Of a stretch of 64,000 bases of DNA, positions 1-9,381 are shown in pieces (the stretch's first letter is position 1; each line of letters begins with the position of its first letter). The notes under the pieces are model-generated. The model was not told the DNA's origin and did no database searches. It saw only the letters and a program-made list of their open reading frames with translations. The stretch is from Anaeromyxobacter dehalogenans 2CP-C (lineage in GTDB: Bacteria > Myxococcota > Myxococcia > Myxococcales > Anaeromyxobacteraceae): positions 3,136,001 to 3,200,000 of the forward strand of contig NC_007760.1 in assembly GCF_000013385.1 (NCBI RefSeq). The letters are read 5' to 3'. A program made the translations under genes and the position numbers.

Positions 1-136
1 CCGCGCCGGGCGCCAGGGCGGCGCTCGCGGCGCCGAGGGAGCCCGCCGGCTGCTCCCCGCCGCAGGCGGTGGCGAGCAGCACGGCGGCCAGGAGTGCGGC
101 GGCACATCGGGTTCCGGGGACGGCGCGTCTGGGCAT
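1..136 (-). CDS. Lipoprotein, N-terminal part only
   Basis: The reading frame starts at an ATG at 136 and runs off the left edge. The visible 45 residues begin MPRRAVPGTR, followed by a hydrophobic stretch (AAALLAAVLLAT) ending in a lipobox, LATAC, with the lipid-bearing cysteine at about residue 25. A Gly- and Ala-rich linker follows. This shows an exported lipoprotein, but the functional domain lies outside the window. The 425 bp upstream of it holds no other gene I can support. Export is well supported; function is unknown. Confidence 0.6.
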   Translation of the reverse strand, partial: MPRRAVPGTRCAAALLAAVLLATACGGEQPAGSLGAASAALAPGA

Positions 137-500
137 TTTACTCTCAGTGACCAGGGTGGTGCGGCGCCGTCGCCGGGCGGAGCGCGCGCGGGGGTTCGCG
201 CTGGCGGGCGACCGGGCGGGCGCTCGCCAGCGCTCGGAGTGGCTGGGAACGGCCGGACCCCAGTGCGATCCGCGTGCCACCAGGGGCGTTGCGCGCGCGC
301 CCCCCGCGTTTCGCGCGATCGCGATCCAGGCCGATCCGCGGTCGCGGACGGAGCGTGCGCGTCACGATCGCGGAAATTCGCCGCACCTCACGGATCTTCG
401 AGGTGAGCGACGCGGCGCGGATCGCCTACATGCGCCGCGATCGTACGCGCTCAAACGACCTCGCGAGCGCGACCCGCGGACGGCGATCGCCGGACGCGAA

Positions 501-533
501 ACGGGCGGCGCCCCGGGGAGGAGCGCCGCCCGT
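501..533 (-). terminator. Hairpin terminator after the first beta-helix gene
   Basis: An 11-bp perfect inverted repeat (ACGGGCGGCGC at 501-511, its complement at 523-533) encloses an 11-nt loop. On the minus strand it follows the stop codon at 561 and is trailed by TTTCGC. The rest of the 137-560 interval holds nothing else I can support, apart from the expected upstream region of the lipoprotein that starts at 136. Confidence 0.55.
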
Positions 534-560
534 CGCGAGGCGGAGGGCTGCGAGTGCCTG

Positions 561-2636
561 CTACGGCGTGCCGGCGTCGAACCGCGCCTTCGCCGGGAGG
601 ACCGCCACCTTCGTGCTGCCCGCGGGATCCACCCACGGCCACGGGTTCGACCCGAAGAACGCCGGCTTCGCGACCCGGTACAGCGACGCGGGCAGCTCCT
701 CGCCCGGATCGGCGTCGAGCTGGTTCCGGACGTAGTCCCAGTTCCCGGCCCGCAGCATCATCGCCGCGGTGCTGCCAGGGGCCGTCGGGCTCTCGTACGT
801 CGCGATGTCGTCGTACCCGCTCCCCGCCCCGACCCCGTGGCCGAGCCGGAACACCGCCGGCTGCCGCTGGCCGGGCGGGCTGCTGGTCACCTCGTACGCC
901 ATGGGCGTGCCGTTCAGGCCCACCGGGCCGGCGGTGCCGAGCACGTTGCCGACCACGTTCATGTACATGGCCCTCACCTCCATGGCGATGGCGGCGAGCT
1001 GGTACGTCTCGAACGCGTCGGACCGCGCCTGCTTGCCGCTGGCGTAGTTGCGGAACAGCGTCATCCAGCCGGAGTTGCCCCACACGTTCTCGGTGGCGAT
1101 CTGCGGCGAGTAGTTCCCCTCCGCGAGCTCCATGTACGGGAAGGAGGCGTGGCCCAGGTCGAGCGTGGTCTCCTGCATCCCGCGGTCGGCGCTGGTCCAG
1201 GCGTCGTCGATGTAGTTGTAGGCGATCACGTTGCCGCCGCCGCTCGCGCGCAGCGTCACCGGCTTGTTCATGTAGTAGACGATGTTGTTCTCGACGAGCG
1301 TGTCGCTGGTGTGCTCGGACAGCGAGATCCCGTACGCCCCGCCGCCCTGCACCACGCGCGTCGCGTGGTGGAAGTACGAGTCGCGGATCTCGTTCCGGAA
1401 GCTCCGCTCGACGAGCACGTGCGCGCCGCGCATGCCGTTCCCCTGGCCGAGCGTCCCGTCCGACGCCGGGTTCGAGGAGACGGTCCCGTCCGACTCGATC
1501 CCCTTCAGCCAGCAGTACGCCGAGTCCATCATGTGGATCTGGTTGTTCTGGCCGCCGGTGACGTACAGGTCCTCGACGCCGGCGTACTTGACCGTCACCG
1601 GCGCCTTGAACACCTGCGGCGTGAACGCCACGTCGAACCCGAGGTGGATCTGCGGCCGGATGGTGAGCACGTTGCCCACCTTCCCGGTGACCTCCACCGT
1701 CTGCCCCATCGAGCGCGGGCCCGTGGTCGCCGGCCCGTAGCTGGGGCGCTTGAAGTACTGCACGCCGCCGTAGAACAGGTAGGACGGATCGTCGAGCTGG
1801 TCGATCTGGACGATGTCACCCACCGCGAAGCTGCTCGCGTCGGACACCGGGATCGTGGTCGCGCCCTTCGCCACGTCCGCGGTCACGTTCACCGCCGCCG
1901 GCCAGTTCGGCCAGCTGCGCCAGACGTAGATCACGGCGGTGCTGGCCAGGTACGCGCGCAGCCGGGTCTGCGTCTTCCCCGCGCCGCGCAGGGTGATGCC
2001 CTTCATGATCTGGAGGTACGAGTTCAACCGGTACGTGCCCGCCGGCAGGTACACGACCTGCCCCTCCGGACACTCGTTGATGGCCGCCTGGATGGCCGGC
2101 TGCGCGTCGCCGCTGCCGTCCGTCCCGAACGCCGCCAGCCCGCGCGACGACGCCCACGCCGGCGTCACCGTGGCGCAGATCGCGGTCCGCCCGGGCACGC
2201 CGCCGGGGATCCCCGGGGACCAGAGCGTGCGCCGATCCATCGGGATCACGTTGGTCGGCGTGACGTTGCCGACGAACACCGAGGCGGCGCCCTGCAGCGT
2301 CGGATCCGCCGCGCTCGTCGCGACGACGTGGTACGTGCCCGTCTCGCTCGGCGCGGTGTAGTTGCCGGATCCGTCGATCGCGCCGCCGTTCGCCTCCAGG
2401 ACCGACCAGGTGACCGCGGTGTTCGCGGCGCCGGTGATCGCCGCGGCGAACACCGCCGTGTCCCCGGGCTTCAGCTGGACCTCGCCGGGCGTGACCTCGA
2501 CGTTCGGGCGCTGCGCGGCGGATTCGCTGCTCCCGCCTCCGCCACCACCACACGCTGCGAGGACGACGGAGACGGCGATGGCCAGCGAGCGAAGCGCTGG
2601 ATGACGCGGTGCGGTGAGGCGCATGCGGGGGTTCAT
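561..2636 (-). CDS. Secreted lipoprotein with Ig-like domain and right-handed beta-helix (pectate-lyase-like)
   Basis: This 691-residue protein starts with a lipoprotein signal (SVVLAAC, cysteine near residue 29) and a Gly/Ser linker. Residues about 46-120 look like a bacterial Ig-like domain (VEVTPGEVQLKPGDTAVF, then VTWSV and GTYHVVATS). From about 180 onward it resembles the pectate-lyase/beta-helix superfamily: IQAAINECPEG, VVYLPAGTYRL and later repeated rungs such as VENNIVYYMN and GGNVIAYNYI. The protein at 5656-7446 is a clear paralogue without the Ig-like domain. The surrounding polysaccharide genes suggest that it binds or cleaves a surface glycan. The catalytic type cannot be assigned from sequence alone. 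An ATG four codons downstream is an alternative start. Confidence 0.85.
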   Translation of the reverse strand: MNPRMRLTAPRHPALRSLAIAVSVVLAACGGGGGGSSESAAQRPNVEVTPGEVQLKPGDTAVFAAAITGAANTAVTWSVLEANGGAIDGSGNYTAPSETGTYHVVATSAADPTLQGAASVFVGNVTPTNVIPMDRRTLWSPGIPGGVPGRTAICATVTPAWASSRGLAAFGTDGSGDAQPAIQAAINECPEGQVVYLPAGTYRLNSYLQIMKGITLRGAGKTQTRLRAYLASTAVIYVWRSWPNWPAAVNVTADVAKGATTIPVSDASSFAVGDIVQIDQLDDPSYLFYGGVQYFKRPSYGPATTGPRSMGQTVEVTGKVGNVLTIRPQIHLGFDVAFTPQVFKAPVTVKYAGVEDLYVTGGQNNQIHMMDSAYCWLKGIESDGTVSSNPASDGTLGQGNGMRGAHVLVERSFRNEIRDSYFHHATRVVQGGGAYGISLSEHTSDTLVENNIVYYMNKPVTLRASGGGNVIAYNYIDDAWTSADRGMQETTLDLGHASFPYMELAEGNYSPQIATENVWGNSGWMTLFRNYASGKQARSDAFETYQLAAIAMEVRAMYMNVVGNVLGTAGPVGLNGTPMAYEVTSSPPGQRQPAVFRLGHGVGAGSGYDDIATYESPTAPGSTAAMMLRAGNWDYVRNQLDADPGEELPASLYRVAKPAFFGSNPWPWVDPAGSTKVAVLPAKARFDAGTP

Positions 2637-2761
2637 CCGTTCTGCGCGGCCACCGTACCCAAGCCCGGTGACACGCGCTCAAGGGGCGCCGCGCAATCAA
2701 GCACACGCACGATAGGTCGGCTACCCCCCGAACGGAAGAAAATGCGCTTGCTTTCCGATAC

Positions 2762-3760
2762 TTACATCGACGCACGGCTCATGGAGGGAACGACTTCGGG
2801 GGACGCCTCACCCCGTTGCCCTGCCTCCGGGTGCGCCGCTTCCCAGAGGGGGCGTCGCTCCTCCGTGAGCTTCCGGACCGCAGCCGCCTTCCCCATCACG
2901 AGGCTCAGCCGCTGGAACCGGCGCAGGAAGCGCCGGAACTGCGGGTCCTCGTACCGCGGCTCCCGCCGGAACGCGCTCGAGAAGTATCCCCATAGCATGG
3001 CCGCGCTCCCGGTGATCACCGGGCGGGTAGGCAGGCGATAGAGCGCGCTCGCCACGATGAACAGCGGCGAGGTCCCCATCGCGTACTGACCGTACCCGAG
3101 CCGCTTGCGGCCCGTGAGGATCCCCTTGTCGCTCGAGCCCATCGGGCGCAGGTGGAGGAACCGCAGCTCCTCGCGGTCGATGCTCCGCACGGTCCAGCCG
3201 AGCATCCGGGCGCGGTGGCAGTCGATGCCGTCCCACATCACCCGGCGCGCGAACCCACCCACCTCGCGGAAGCAGCCGACCCGGTAGAACTTCGAGGCGC
3301 CGACCGACATCTCGTCGCCCATCGTCTCCGGCGTCAGCACGCCGGTCTCCGGGTGGTGGAACCACGGCTTGCCCGAGGTGGAGCCGAGCCGAGGCTCCGC
3401 CTCCATCTCCGCCATGAGCAGCTCGAAGTAGCGGGGCGGGAGATCGAGATCCATGTCGAGCTTGCAGAGGTAGGCGAACTGGTCGAGGTCCACCGTCTCC
3501 AGCCCGGCGTAGAACGCCTCGATCACGCCCGGCCCCACGCTGCGCCGGCCACGGTCGCGCCGGTGGAGCACGCGCAGGAACGGGAGCCGCCGCGCGTAGT
3601 CGTCCAGGATCTCGCCGGTCTCGTCGGTGGAGCCGTCGTCCACGACCACCCACAGCGCCGGCGGCACCGTCTGCGCGGCCACGCTGTCGAGCGTGCGCCG
3701 GATGAACTTCGCCTCGTCGCGGCACGGCGACACGATCACGTAGCGTCGATCGATGGACAC
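2762..3760 (-). CDS. Family 2 glycosyltransferase
   Basis: The protein (332 residues from the GTG at 3760) has the GT-A fold signature of GT2 enzymes. These are an N-terminal YVIVSPCRDEA strand, the nucleotide-binding VVVDDGSTDETGEI, and a DxD-like site in CKLDMDLDLPPRYF. I chose the GTG because a strong Shine-Dalgarno (GGGGGAGGAA) lies just upstream; an upstream ATG at 3847 would add 29 poorly conserved residues. It probably transfers a sugar from a nucleotide donor to a growing polysaccharide at the inner membrane. It lies 97 bp downstream of the polymerase-like gene on the same strand and is probably co-transcribed. Confidence 0.88.
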   Translation of the reverse strand: MSIDRRYVIVSPCRDEAKFIRRTLDSVAAQTVPPALWVVVDDGSTDETGEILDDYARRLPFLRVLHRRDRGRRSVGPGVIEAFYAGLETVDLDQFAYLCKLDMDLDLPPRYFELLMAEMEAEPRLGSTSGKPWFHHPETGVLTPETMGDEMSVGASKFYRVGCFREVGGFARRVMWDGIDCHRARMLGWTVRSIDREELRFLHLRPMGSSDKGILTGRKRLGYGQYAMGTSPLFIVASALYRLPTRPVITGSAAMLWGYFSSAFRREPRYEDPQFRRFLRRFQRLSLVMGKAAAVRKLTEERRPLWEAAHPEAGQRGEASPEVVPSMSRASM

Positions 3761-3857
3761 TGACTTCCTCCCCCAGGACGACCGAAAGGCTAGTCCCCAG
3801 CGTGCGGCCGATCGACTCCCGCGAGCCGGTGACACGGCGCGGGCCACGCGATCGCGC

Positions 3858-5372
3858 TCACGCGCCGCGCGGCTCCGCGCGCCGCGGCCACGCGCCCGAC
3901 GAGACCGCGACCTTGCCGGCGATCGCGAGCGCCAGCGCCGAGAAGACGCGGTACTGCGGGTGGTAGGCGCCCGTGTCGCTGAACGCGAGCACCGCGCAGG
4001 CGATCACCGCCGCCACGCAGCCGAGCGCGGCGGCGCGCTCGTCGGGCCGCACCGCGACGCGGTAGGCACGGATGGCCAGGAACGCGGTGAACCCGAACAG
4101 CGACCAGATCGCGGTGAACGCGATCGGCCCCGCGAACAGCAGCAGCCCGAGCACGCTGTTGTGCGGCCACGCCCGGAAGTCGGCGAAGATCGAGCTGATG
4201 TCGTCGCCGCGCATGTGCTCGGTGTACTCCCGGCCCAGGCCGATCCCGAGGATGGGCTGCTCCCGGATCGAGACGGCGATGTTCCAGTTCTCGACGTCGC
4301 GCCAGAACGCGGACGAGTCGATGGAGGAGTCGGTCAGCGAGCGGATCGTGTGGACCGGGGCGAAGATCCCGCCCGCGCGTTCCCAGCCGACCGCGACGTA
4401 CAGCACCAGGACCGGTGCGGCGATCAGCACCCCACGCGTCACCGCGCGCTTCCACCGGCGCGGCGGGCTGAGCACGTACGCGGTCACCAGGCCCACCGCG
4501 AGCATCACCCACGCGATGCGCCGGTCGTTCGCGATCACCCCCATCACCAGCAACGGCAGGATGACGCCGATGCGGCGCCAGCGGTGCGGGTGCACGCGCT
4601 CGGTGAAGTCCACCACCACCAGGAAGATGGCGATCGAGAACAGCACCGAGTCGCCGTGGTTGGTCGCGTGCGCGAGCTGGCCGCCGGTGAGGGCCGGCGC
4701 GAACACGTTCTGGACCGCCAGCGCCAGCACCGACTTCACGCAGGCCCCGGCCACCACCACCCGCCCGATCAGGCGAAGGTCGCGCGGCGTGCGGAACGCG
4801 CGGTCGAACAGCAGGAAGAGCAGCGGGATCTCCAGCAGCTGGCGCAGCTTGTACAGGCCGATGCCGGCGCCGCGCACCGCGCCGTTCAGGTCGGCGAACG
4901 CCAGCCCCAGCACGTAGAGCCAGAGGAACTGCGAGATCGCCCCGGCGGCGCGGCCCCGCGCCTCCTGCTCCGCCGCGGCCCGGGTGGCGCCCCGGAGCGC
5001 CCCCACCGCGAGCAGGTAGAGCGCCGCCAGGTCGAGCCCGCTCAGCGGGACCGGCACGCGGATGGCGTGCTGCAGGGTGTTGCTGAGCAGGTCGCCGAGG
5101 ATGGCGACCGGCGTGTTCCAGATCCCCGCCGCGTCACCGGAGCGGTCGAGCGAGAGGACGAGCAGGACCAGCGCGGACACCGAGACCCGCAGCGGCGCCT
5201 TCGCCATCACGTACAGCGCCGTCGCCAGGGCGACCGGCACCACCGCCAGCGCCGGGTTGCCGTTCCCGGCGATCACGGCGACGCAGGTGGCGAGGCCCAC
5301 CGCGCCGAGCACGGCCACCGCGGGGCCGCGGTCGCGCCCCACGCTCGCCCAGCGGACGACGGCGCCGTTCAC
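3858..5372 (-). CDS. O-antigen ligase/polymerase-like membrane protein (Wzy type)
   Basis: The 504 residues are mostly hydrophobic and form roughly ten or more membrane spans with a large outer loop around residues 330-400. The segment WPHNSVLGLLL after that loop matches the conserved H-N-x-(F/V/L) region of the Wzy_C/WaaL family. These proteins join undecaprenyl-linked repeat units or transfer polymer to an acceptor at the outer face of the inner membrane. The neighbouring GT2 gene and the Wzz-like gene further right support a Wzy-dependent pathway. Polymerase and ligase cannot be told apart by sequence here. Confidence 0.82.
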   Translation of the reverse strand: MNGAVVRWASVGRDRGPAVAVLGAVGLATCVAVIAGNGNPALAVVPVALATALYVMAKAPLRVSVSALVLLVLSLDRSGDAAGIWNTPVAILGDLLSNTLQHAIRVPVPLSGLDLAALYLLAVGALRGATRAAAEQEARGRAAGAISQFLWLYVLGLAFADLNGAVRGAGIGLYKLRQLLEIPLLFLLFDRAFRTPRDLRLIGRVVVAGACVKSVLALAVQNVFAPALTGGQLAHATNHGDSVLFSIAIFLVVVDFTERVHPHRWRRIGVILPLLVMGVIANDRRIAWVMLAVGLVTAYVLSPPRRWKRAVTRGVLIAAPVLVLYVAVGWERAGGIFAPVHTIRSLTDSSIDSSAFWRDVENWNIAVSIREQPILGIGLGREYTEHMRGDDISSIFADFRAWPHNSVLGLLLFAGPIAFTAIWSLFGFTAFLAIRAYRVAVRPDERAAALGCVAAVIACAVLAFSDTGAYHPQYRVFSALALAIAGKVAVSSGAWPRRAEPRGA

Positions 5373-5411
5373 GCCCCCTCCGGCCCGCGCGCGCGCGGCC
5401 GGGAGGGCGCG

Positions 5412-5591
5412 TCACCGCACGGGGACGAAGTAGTTCGCATGCACGAGGGTCACGTAGGCGACGTACAGCAGGTTGAACAGGAGCAGCCACAGCACCATGC
5501 GGCGCGCCCCGCGCCGCGGGTGCGGATCGCGGGACGCGATCGCCGGGATCACCAGCAGCGCGACGATGACGGAGACGAGGAGATGCTTCAC
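5412..5591 (-). CDS. Small membrane protein upstream of the Wzy-like gene
   Basis: The frame from a GTG at 5591 gives 59 residues with two hydrophobic segments, HLLVSVIVALLVIPAIA near the N-terminus and MVLWLLLFNLLYVAYVTL later, split by a basic stretch (RDPHPRRGARR). It precedes the Wzy-like gene by 39 bp on the same strand, so the two are likely co-transcribed with the glycosyltransferase. I do not recognise a family. An upstream ATG at 5624 is possible, but the residues it adds look unlike coding sequence. Confidence 0.6.
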   Translation of the reverse strand: MKHLLVSVIVALLVIPAIASRDPHPRRGARRMVLWLLLFNLLYVAYVTLVHANYFVPVR

Positions 5592-5655
5592 CGGAGACCC
5601 CCGCGACGGCGCCGACTGTAGCACGCGGCGCAGCGGGGCCGCCGCGCCGGCTGGC

Positions 5656-7446
5656 TCAGCGCGAGGGCCTCCGCGCCTGCAGGAGGTCGAACCGCTCCTT
5701 GGCCGGCAGCGTCCTCAGCTTGAGCGATCCGTCCGGATCGACCCACGGCCACGGACGCTCGGCGAAGAACGCCGGCTTCTCGGTCAGGTAGAGCGACGGG
5801 GGGAGGCTGCGCGAGGGGATGGCGGGATCCCAGATCGTCCGGTTGGTCACGAAGTCGAAGTTCCCGTGGCGCAGCAGCGTCCGCGCGGTGGTCCCGGGTC
5901 GCTGCGGATCCTCGTAGGCGTTGGAGTCGCCGCCGCCGTTGCCCCCGTTCGCGCGATGGCCGATCCGGTACACGGCGGGCTGCCCCGTCCCGGGCGGGTT
6001 GGAGCGCACCTCGTAGACCAGCCCCTTCTCCGGAACGCCGAGGACGTTGCCGACCACCGTCATGAAGTGCCCCCTGGCCTCCAGGCCGATGGCCGCCACG
6101 TCGAACGTCTCCGGGGCGGTGCCAGACCGCAGCTGCTGGGCGCTCGCGTGGTTCCGGAAGAACGTGAGCCAGCCCGAGTTGCCCCAGACCGCGTCGGTGC
6201 CGATGTGCGCGGCCCAGTTCCCCTCGAACAGCTCCATGTGCGGGAAGGACGCGTGCCCGCCGTCGATGGTGGTCTCCTGCATGGACGGCATGGCGCCGGT
6301 CCAGGCGTCCTCGACGTAGTTGTACGCGACGACGTTCCCGCCCCCGCTCGCGCGCATGACGAGGGGCTTGTTCAGGTTGAAGATGACGTTGTTCTCCACC
6401 AGGCAGTCGGAGCTCTGCGACATCACCGACAGGCCGTAGGCGCCGCCGCCCTGGCGGACCTCCGTCGCGTCGTGCAGGTAGCTGTCGCGCACCACGCAGC
6501 GGAAGCAGCTCTCCAGCGTGACGTGGGCCCCCTTCATGCCCAGCCCGGTGGCGGGGCTGCCGTCGCTCTCCACGTTCGCGATCCACGAGTACGCGGCGTT
6601 CATCATCACGATCATGCCGTTGCGGCCGCCCGTGACGTAGAGATCCTCCACGCCTGCGTACTTCAGCGTCGGACCGGACGGCGTCATGGGCCCGGTCGGC
6701 TTGAAGACCTGGGGCTTCAGCGCCGCCCGGAAGCCGAGGTGGACCGGCGCGGCGAGCCGGAGCGTCTTCCCGGCGACGCCGATCACCTCCACCGTCTGCC
6801 CCTGCGCGCGGTAGCCCTCGGGCGAGGCCGGGCGGCGGTCATCGCCGCGGTTCGGGCCACGCTTCATCCAGCGGCAGCCGCCGTGGTCTACGTAGGCCGG
6901 GTCGTCCAGCTGGTCGATCTGGACGATGTCACCGGGCGCGAAGCCCTTCGTGCTCGCGACCGGGATCGCCATCGCGCCCTTCGGCACGTCCGCGGTCACG
7001 TCCACGGCGGGCTCGTTGTACTCGGGCCAGAGCTTCGCCACGTACACGGCGGCGAGGTCCCTGGGGCTGTCGTACCGGATCCGGGTGGCCGCGGGCCCGG
7101 CGCCGCGCAGGACCACGCCCTTGTCGAGCATGATGCTCGAGGTGATGCGGTAGGTGCCGGCGGGCAGGAAGACCACCGAGCCCTCGGGGCACCGCGCGAT
7201 CGCGGACTGGATCGCGCCGGCCGCATCGGCCCTGCCGTCGCCCAGCGCCGCCGCGTCGAGGGTCGCGCAGATCTTGGTCCGGCGGGGAATCCCGCCCGGG
7301 ATTCCCGGCTGCCAGCGCGTGCACCGCTCCACGGGGATGCCGGCCTCGGCGCAGAGATCGCGGGGCGGCAGGGCCGCGGACGGCGCGGCGCCGCGGGCGC
7401 TGCCCGCGGCGGCGGCGAGGAGCAGGGCGAGGATGGCTGGTCTCAC
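5656..7446 (-). CDS. Secreted right-handed beta-helix protein (pectate-lyase-like), paralogue of 561-2636
   Basis: From the GTG at 7446 the product is 596 residues with a signal peptide (VRPAILALLLAAAAGSARG). It lacks the Ig-like domain of its paralogue. The shared body begins with WQPGIPGGIP and runs through IARCPEGSVVFLPAGTYRI and LYVTGGRNGMIVMMN to PWPWVDPDGS near the end. Both copies keep the closing rule 'lpAKeRFD'. The start follows a GGGGGA ribosome-binding site; the upstream ATG at 7491 would place 15 residues before the signal peptide. It is probably a periplasmic or extracellular polysaccharide-active or glycan-binding protein. No lyase catalytic set could be assigned. Confidence 0.83.
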   Translation of the reverse strand: MRPAILALLLAAAAGSARGAAPSAALPPRDLCAEAGIPVERCTRWQPGIPGGIPRRTKICATLDAAALGDGRADAAGAIQSAIARCPEGSVVFLPAGTYRITSSIMLDKGVVLRGAGPAATRIRYDSPRDLAAVYVAKLWPEYNEPAVDVTADVPKGAMAIPVASTKGFAPGDIVQIDQLDDPAYVDHGGCRWMKRGPNRGDDRRPASPEGYRAQGQTVEVIGVAGKTLRLAAPVHLGFRAALKPQVFKPTGPMTPSGPTLKYAGVEDLYVTGGRNGMIVMMNAAYSWIANVESDGSPATGLGMKGAHVTLESCFRCVVRDSYLHDATEVRQGGGAYGLSVMSQSSDCLVENNVIFNLNKPLVMRASGGGNVVAYNYVEDAWTGAMPSMQETTIDGGHASFPHMELFEGNWAAHIGTDAVWGNSGWLTFFRNHASAQQLRSGTAPETFDVAAIGLEARGHFMTVVGNVLGVPEKGLVYEVRSNPPGTGQPAVYRIGHRANGGNGGGDSNAYEDPQRPGTTARTLLRHGNFDFVTNRTIWDPAIPSRSLPPSLYLTEKPAFFAERPWPWVDPDGSLKLRTLPAKERFDLLQARRPSR

Positions 7447-7556
7447 GGCGGTGTCCCCCGGCGCGGCGCACGTCCGCGCCGCCGCGGGCAATTAGACCCG
7501 AGGCCCCGGCCCTCCGCAACGGCGGCACGCCGGCCTGCGCGTGCTACGCTCGGTGC

Positions 7557-9377
7557 GTGCTCCTCGCCGTCCTCGTCGCGTCACTCGCCTCGGCGACCCC
7601 CGCGCCGGTCGCGAGCGCCGCCCCGGGCCTGGAGCCGCTGCGCCGCGCCTACGGCGCCGCGGTGGGCCGCGTCGCGCTCTGGCGCCGCGCGCGCGAGCGC
7701 GAGGACGCGCCGCCATTCGGCCACCTCGCCACCTCGCAGGTGGGCTACGCCCCACGCATGCAGAAGCGCTTCACCTCGCCGCGCCCGTTCACGTCGTTCG
7801 AGGTGGTGCGCGAATCCGACGGCGCGGTCGCGTTCCGCGGCGGCCCCCCGGTCCGCGCCGTCGGCACCGACCTGCTCGGCGCGACCCGCACCGTCTGGAT
7901 CGGCGACTTCTCGCCGCTCGCCGAGCCCGGGCGCTACCGCGTGGTCCTCGACGGCGGGCTGGCCAGCCATCCGTTCGGCGTCGGCCGCGAGGTGTTCGAT
8001 CCGGCGGTGCGCGCGGTCCAGCGCTGGTTCTACTACCAGCGCGCCTTCACGGCGGTGGAGGCCCCCTGGGCCGAGGGCCCCTGGACGCACCCCAGCGACG
8101 CCGCGAAGGCGCCGCCGGGCGTGCGGAAGGGCTGGCACGACGCGGGCGACTTCTCGATCTACAACGCGCCGCTCGCGACGGCGCTGTTCTGGATGCTGGC
8201 GGCGTACGACGACTTCGCTCCCTCGGACGACGCGACCCACGTCCCGGAGTCCGGCAACGGCGCCCCGGACCTGCTCGACGAGGCGCGCTGGGGGCTGGAG
8301 TGGCTGGTGTCCGTGCAGGACGCGGCGACCGGCGGCTTCGCCTCGACCACCTGCCAGGATCGCTACGCGCGCTACGGCGAGAACACGCACGCCTCGGTGC
8401 CCCCGTACCGCGCCGGCGAGGTCGGGACGCTCGCGACCGCGCGCGCCGTGGGGACGCTCGCGTTCGCGGCGGCGGTGTTCGACCGGCGCGATCCCGGCTT
8501 CGCGGCGCGCTGCCTGGCCGCGGCCCGGCGCGGCTACGCGTACCTGGAGGCCCGCCCGGGCGAGGCGAGCGACGGCCCGTCGTGCCCCGCCTACCGCCGC
8601 GACGGCGACGCGGAGGTGGGGCGGCACGTCCGGATGTACGCGGCGGCGGGGATGCTGCGCGCGACGGGGGAGCGCCGCTTCGCCGCGGACTTCGAGCGCG
8701 CCTCGATCGCGTCCTGGGCCGATCCCGACTACCACCACGTGGCCGCGTTCGCGGCCCGCCTCTACCTGCGGGCGCCGGCCGGGGACCCCGCCCGCAAGCA
8801 GGCGCTGCGCGAGCGCTTCCGCGCGCTCGCCCAGGAGGTGCGCGTCGCGGCGGACGCCCATCCCTTCGAGCTGGCGGCGCGCTACCAGTGGGGCTCCATC
8901 AGCGCCGCGCTGCACCGCGCCGGCGCCTCCAGCGCCTGGGCCTGCGTGGACGCGGGCGGGCGCGGCGAGGACTGCGACCGCGCGCTCGCGCCGATCCACT
9001 ACGCGCTCGGCCGGAACTACCTGCAGCTCTGCTACGTGACCGGGCTGCCGGGGGTCACGCGCGGCGTGCGGCGGGTGTTCCATCACTGGCTCGCGACGCT
9101 GCGCGCCGAGCCCCCCGTGTTCCCCGGGGCGCTGGCGGGGGGCCCGAACCCCCGGCCCGACCCGCGCGACGTCTCGTACCCGCAGGCGCGGCCCAGGCCG
9201 ATCTGGGGCTACTTCGGCGACCCCGCGTTCCCGCGCGACGACGCGACGCCGATCGAGGGCCGCTACACCGAGAACGACAGCTGGTCCACGAACGAGACCG
9301 CCGCCGACTGGCAGGGCGCCGCGCTGTACGGGCTCCACCTCGCGCAGTGGCTCGCGCGACGGGCGGACGCGCCCTGA
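7557..9377 (+). CDS. Secreted glycoside hydrolase family 9 with N-terminal Ig-like domain
   Basis: The 606-residue protein starts at GTG and has a signal peptide (LLAVLVASLASA). Residues about 55-145 match the cellulase N-terminal Ig-like domain (HLATSQVGYAP, RVVLDGGLASHPF). The (alpha/alpha)6 catalytic domain follows. It carries the nucleophile/base motif GWHDAGDFSIYN (Asp195, Asp198), DLLDEARWGLEWL, and the C-terminal ENDSWSTNETAADWQ containing the proposed acid glutamate. GH9 enzymes cleave beta-1,4 glucans. In this neighbourhood it could trim the organism's own exopolysaccharide or degrade plant cellulose. It ends 4 bp from the convergent asparagine-synthase gene. Confidence 0.9.
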   Translation: MLLAVLVASLASATPAPVASAAPGLEPLRRAYGAAVGRVALWRRAREREDAPPFGHLATSQVGYAPRMQKRFTSPRPFTSFEVVRESDGAVAFRGGPPVRAVGTDLLGATRTVWIGDFSPLAEPGRYRVVLDGGLASHPFGVGREVFDPAVRAVQRWFYYQRAFTAVEAPWAEGPWTHPSDAAKAPPGVRKGWHDAGDFSIYNAPLATALFWMLAAYDDFAPSDDATHVPESGNGAPDLLDEARWGLEWLVSVQDAATGGFASTTCQDRYARYGENTHASVPPYRAGEVGTLATARAVGTLAFAAAVFDRRDPGFAARCLAAARRGYAYLEARPGEASDGPSCPAYRRDGDAEVGRHVRMYAAAGMLRATGERRFAADFERASIASWADPDYHHVAAFAARLYLRAPAGDPARKQALRERFRALAQEVRVAADAHPFELAARYQWGSISAALHRAGASSAWACVDAGGRGEDCDRALAPIHYALGRNYLQLCYVTGLPGVTRGVRRVFHHWLATLRAEPPVFPGALAGGPNPRPDPRDVSYPQARPRPIWGYFGDPAFPRDDATPIEGRYTENDSWSTNETAADWQGAALYGLHLAQWLARRADAP

Positions 9378-9381
9378 CCGC

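Noticed and set aside
69-3041. A 990-codon plus-strand open frame
   Set aside because: It is antisense to the beta-helix lipoprotein and the glycosyltransferase, both of which have clear motifs. Long antisense frames are expected at this GC content.
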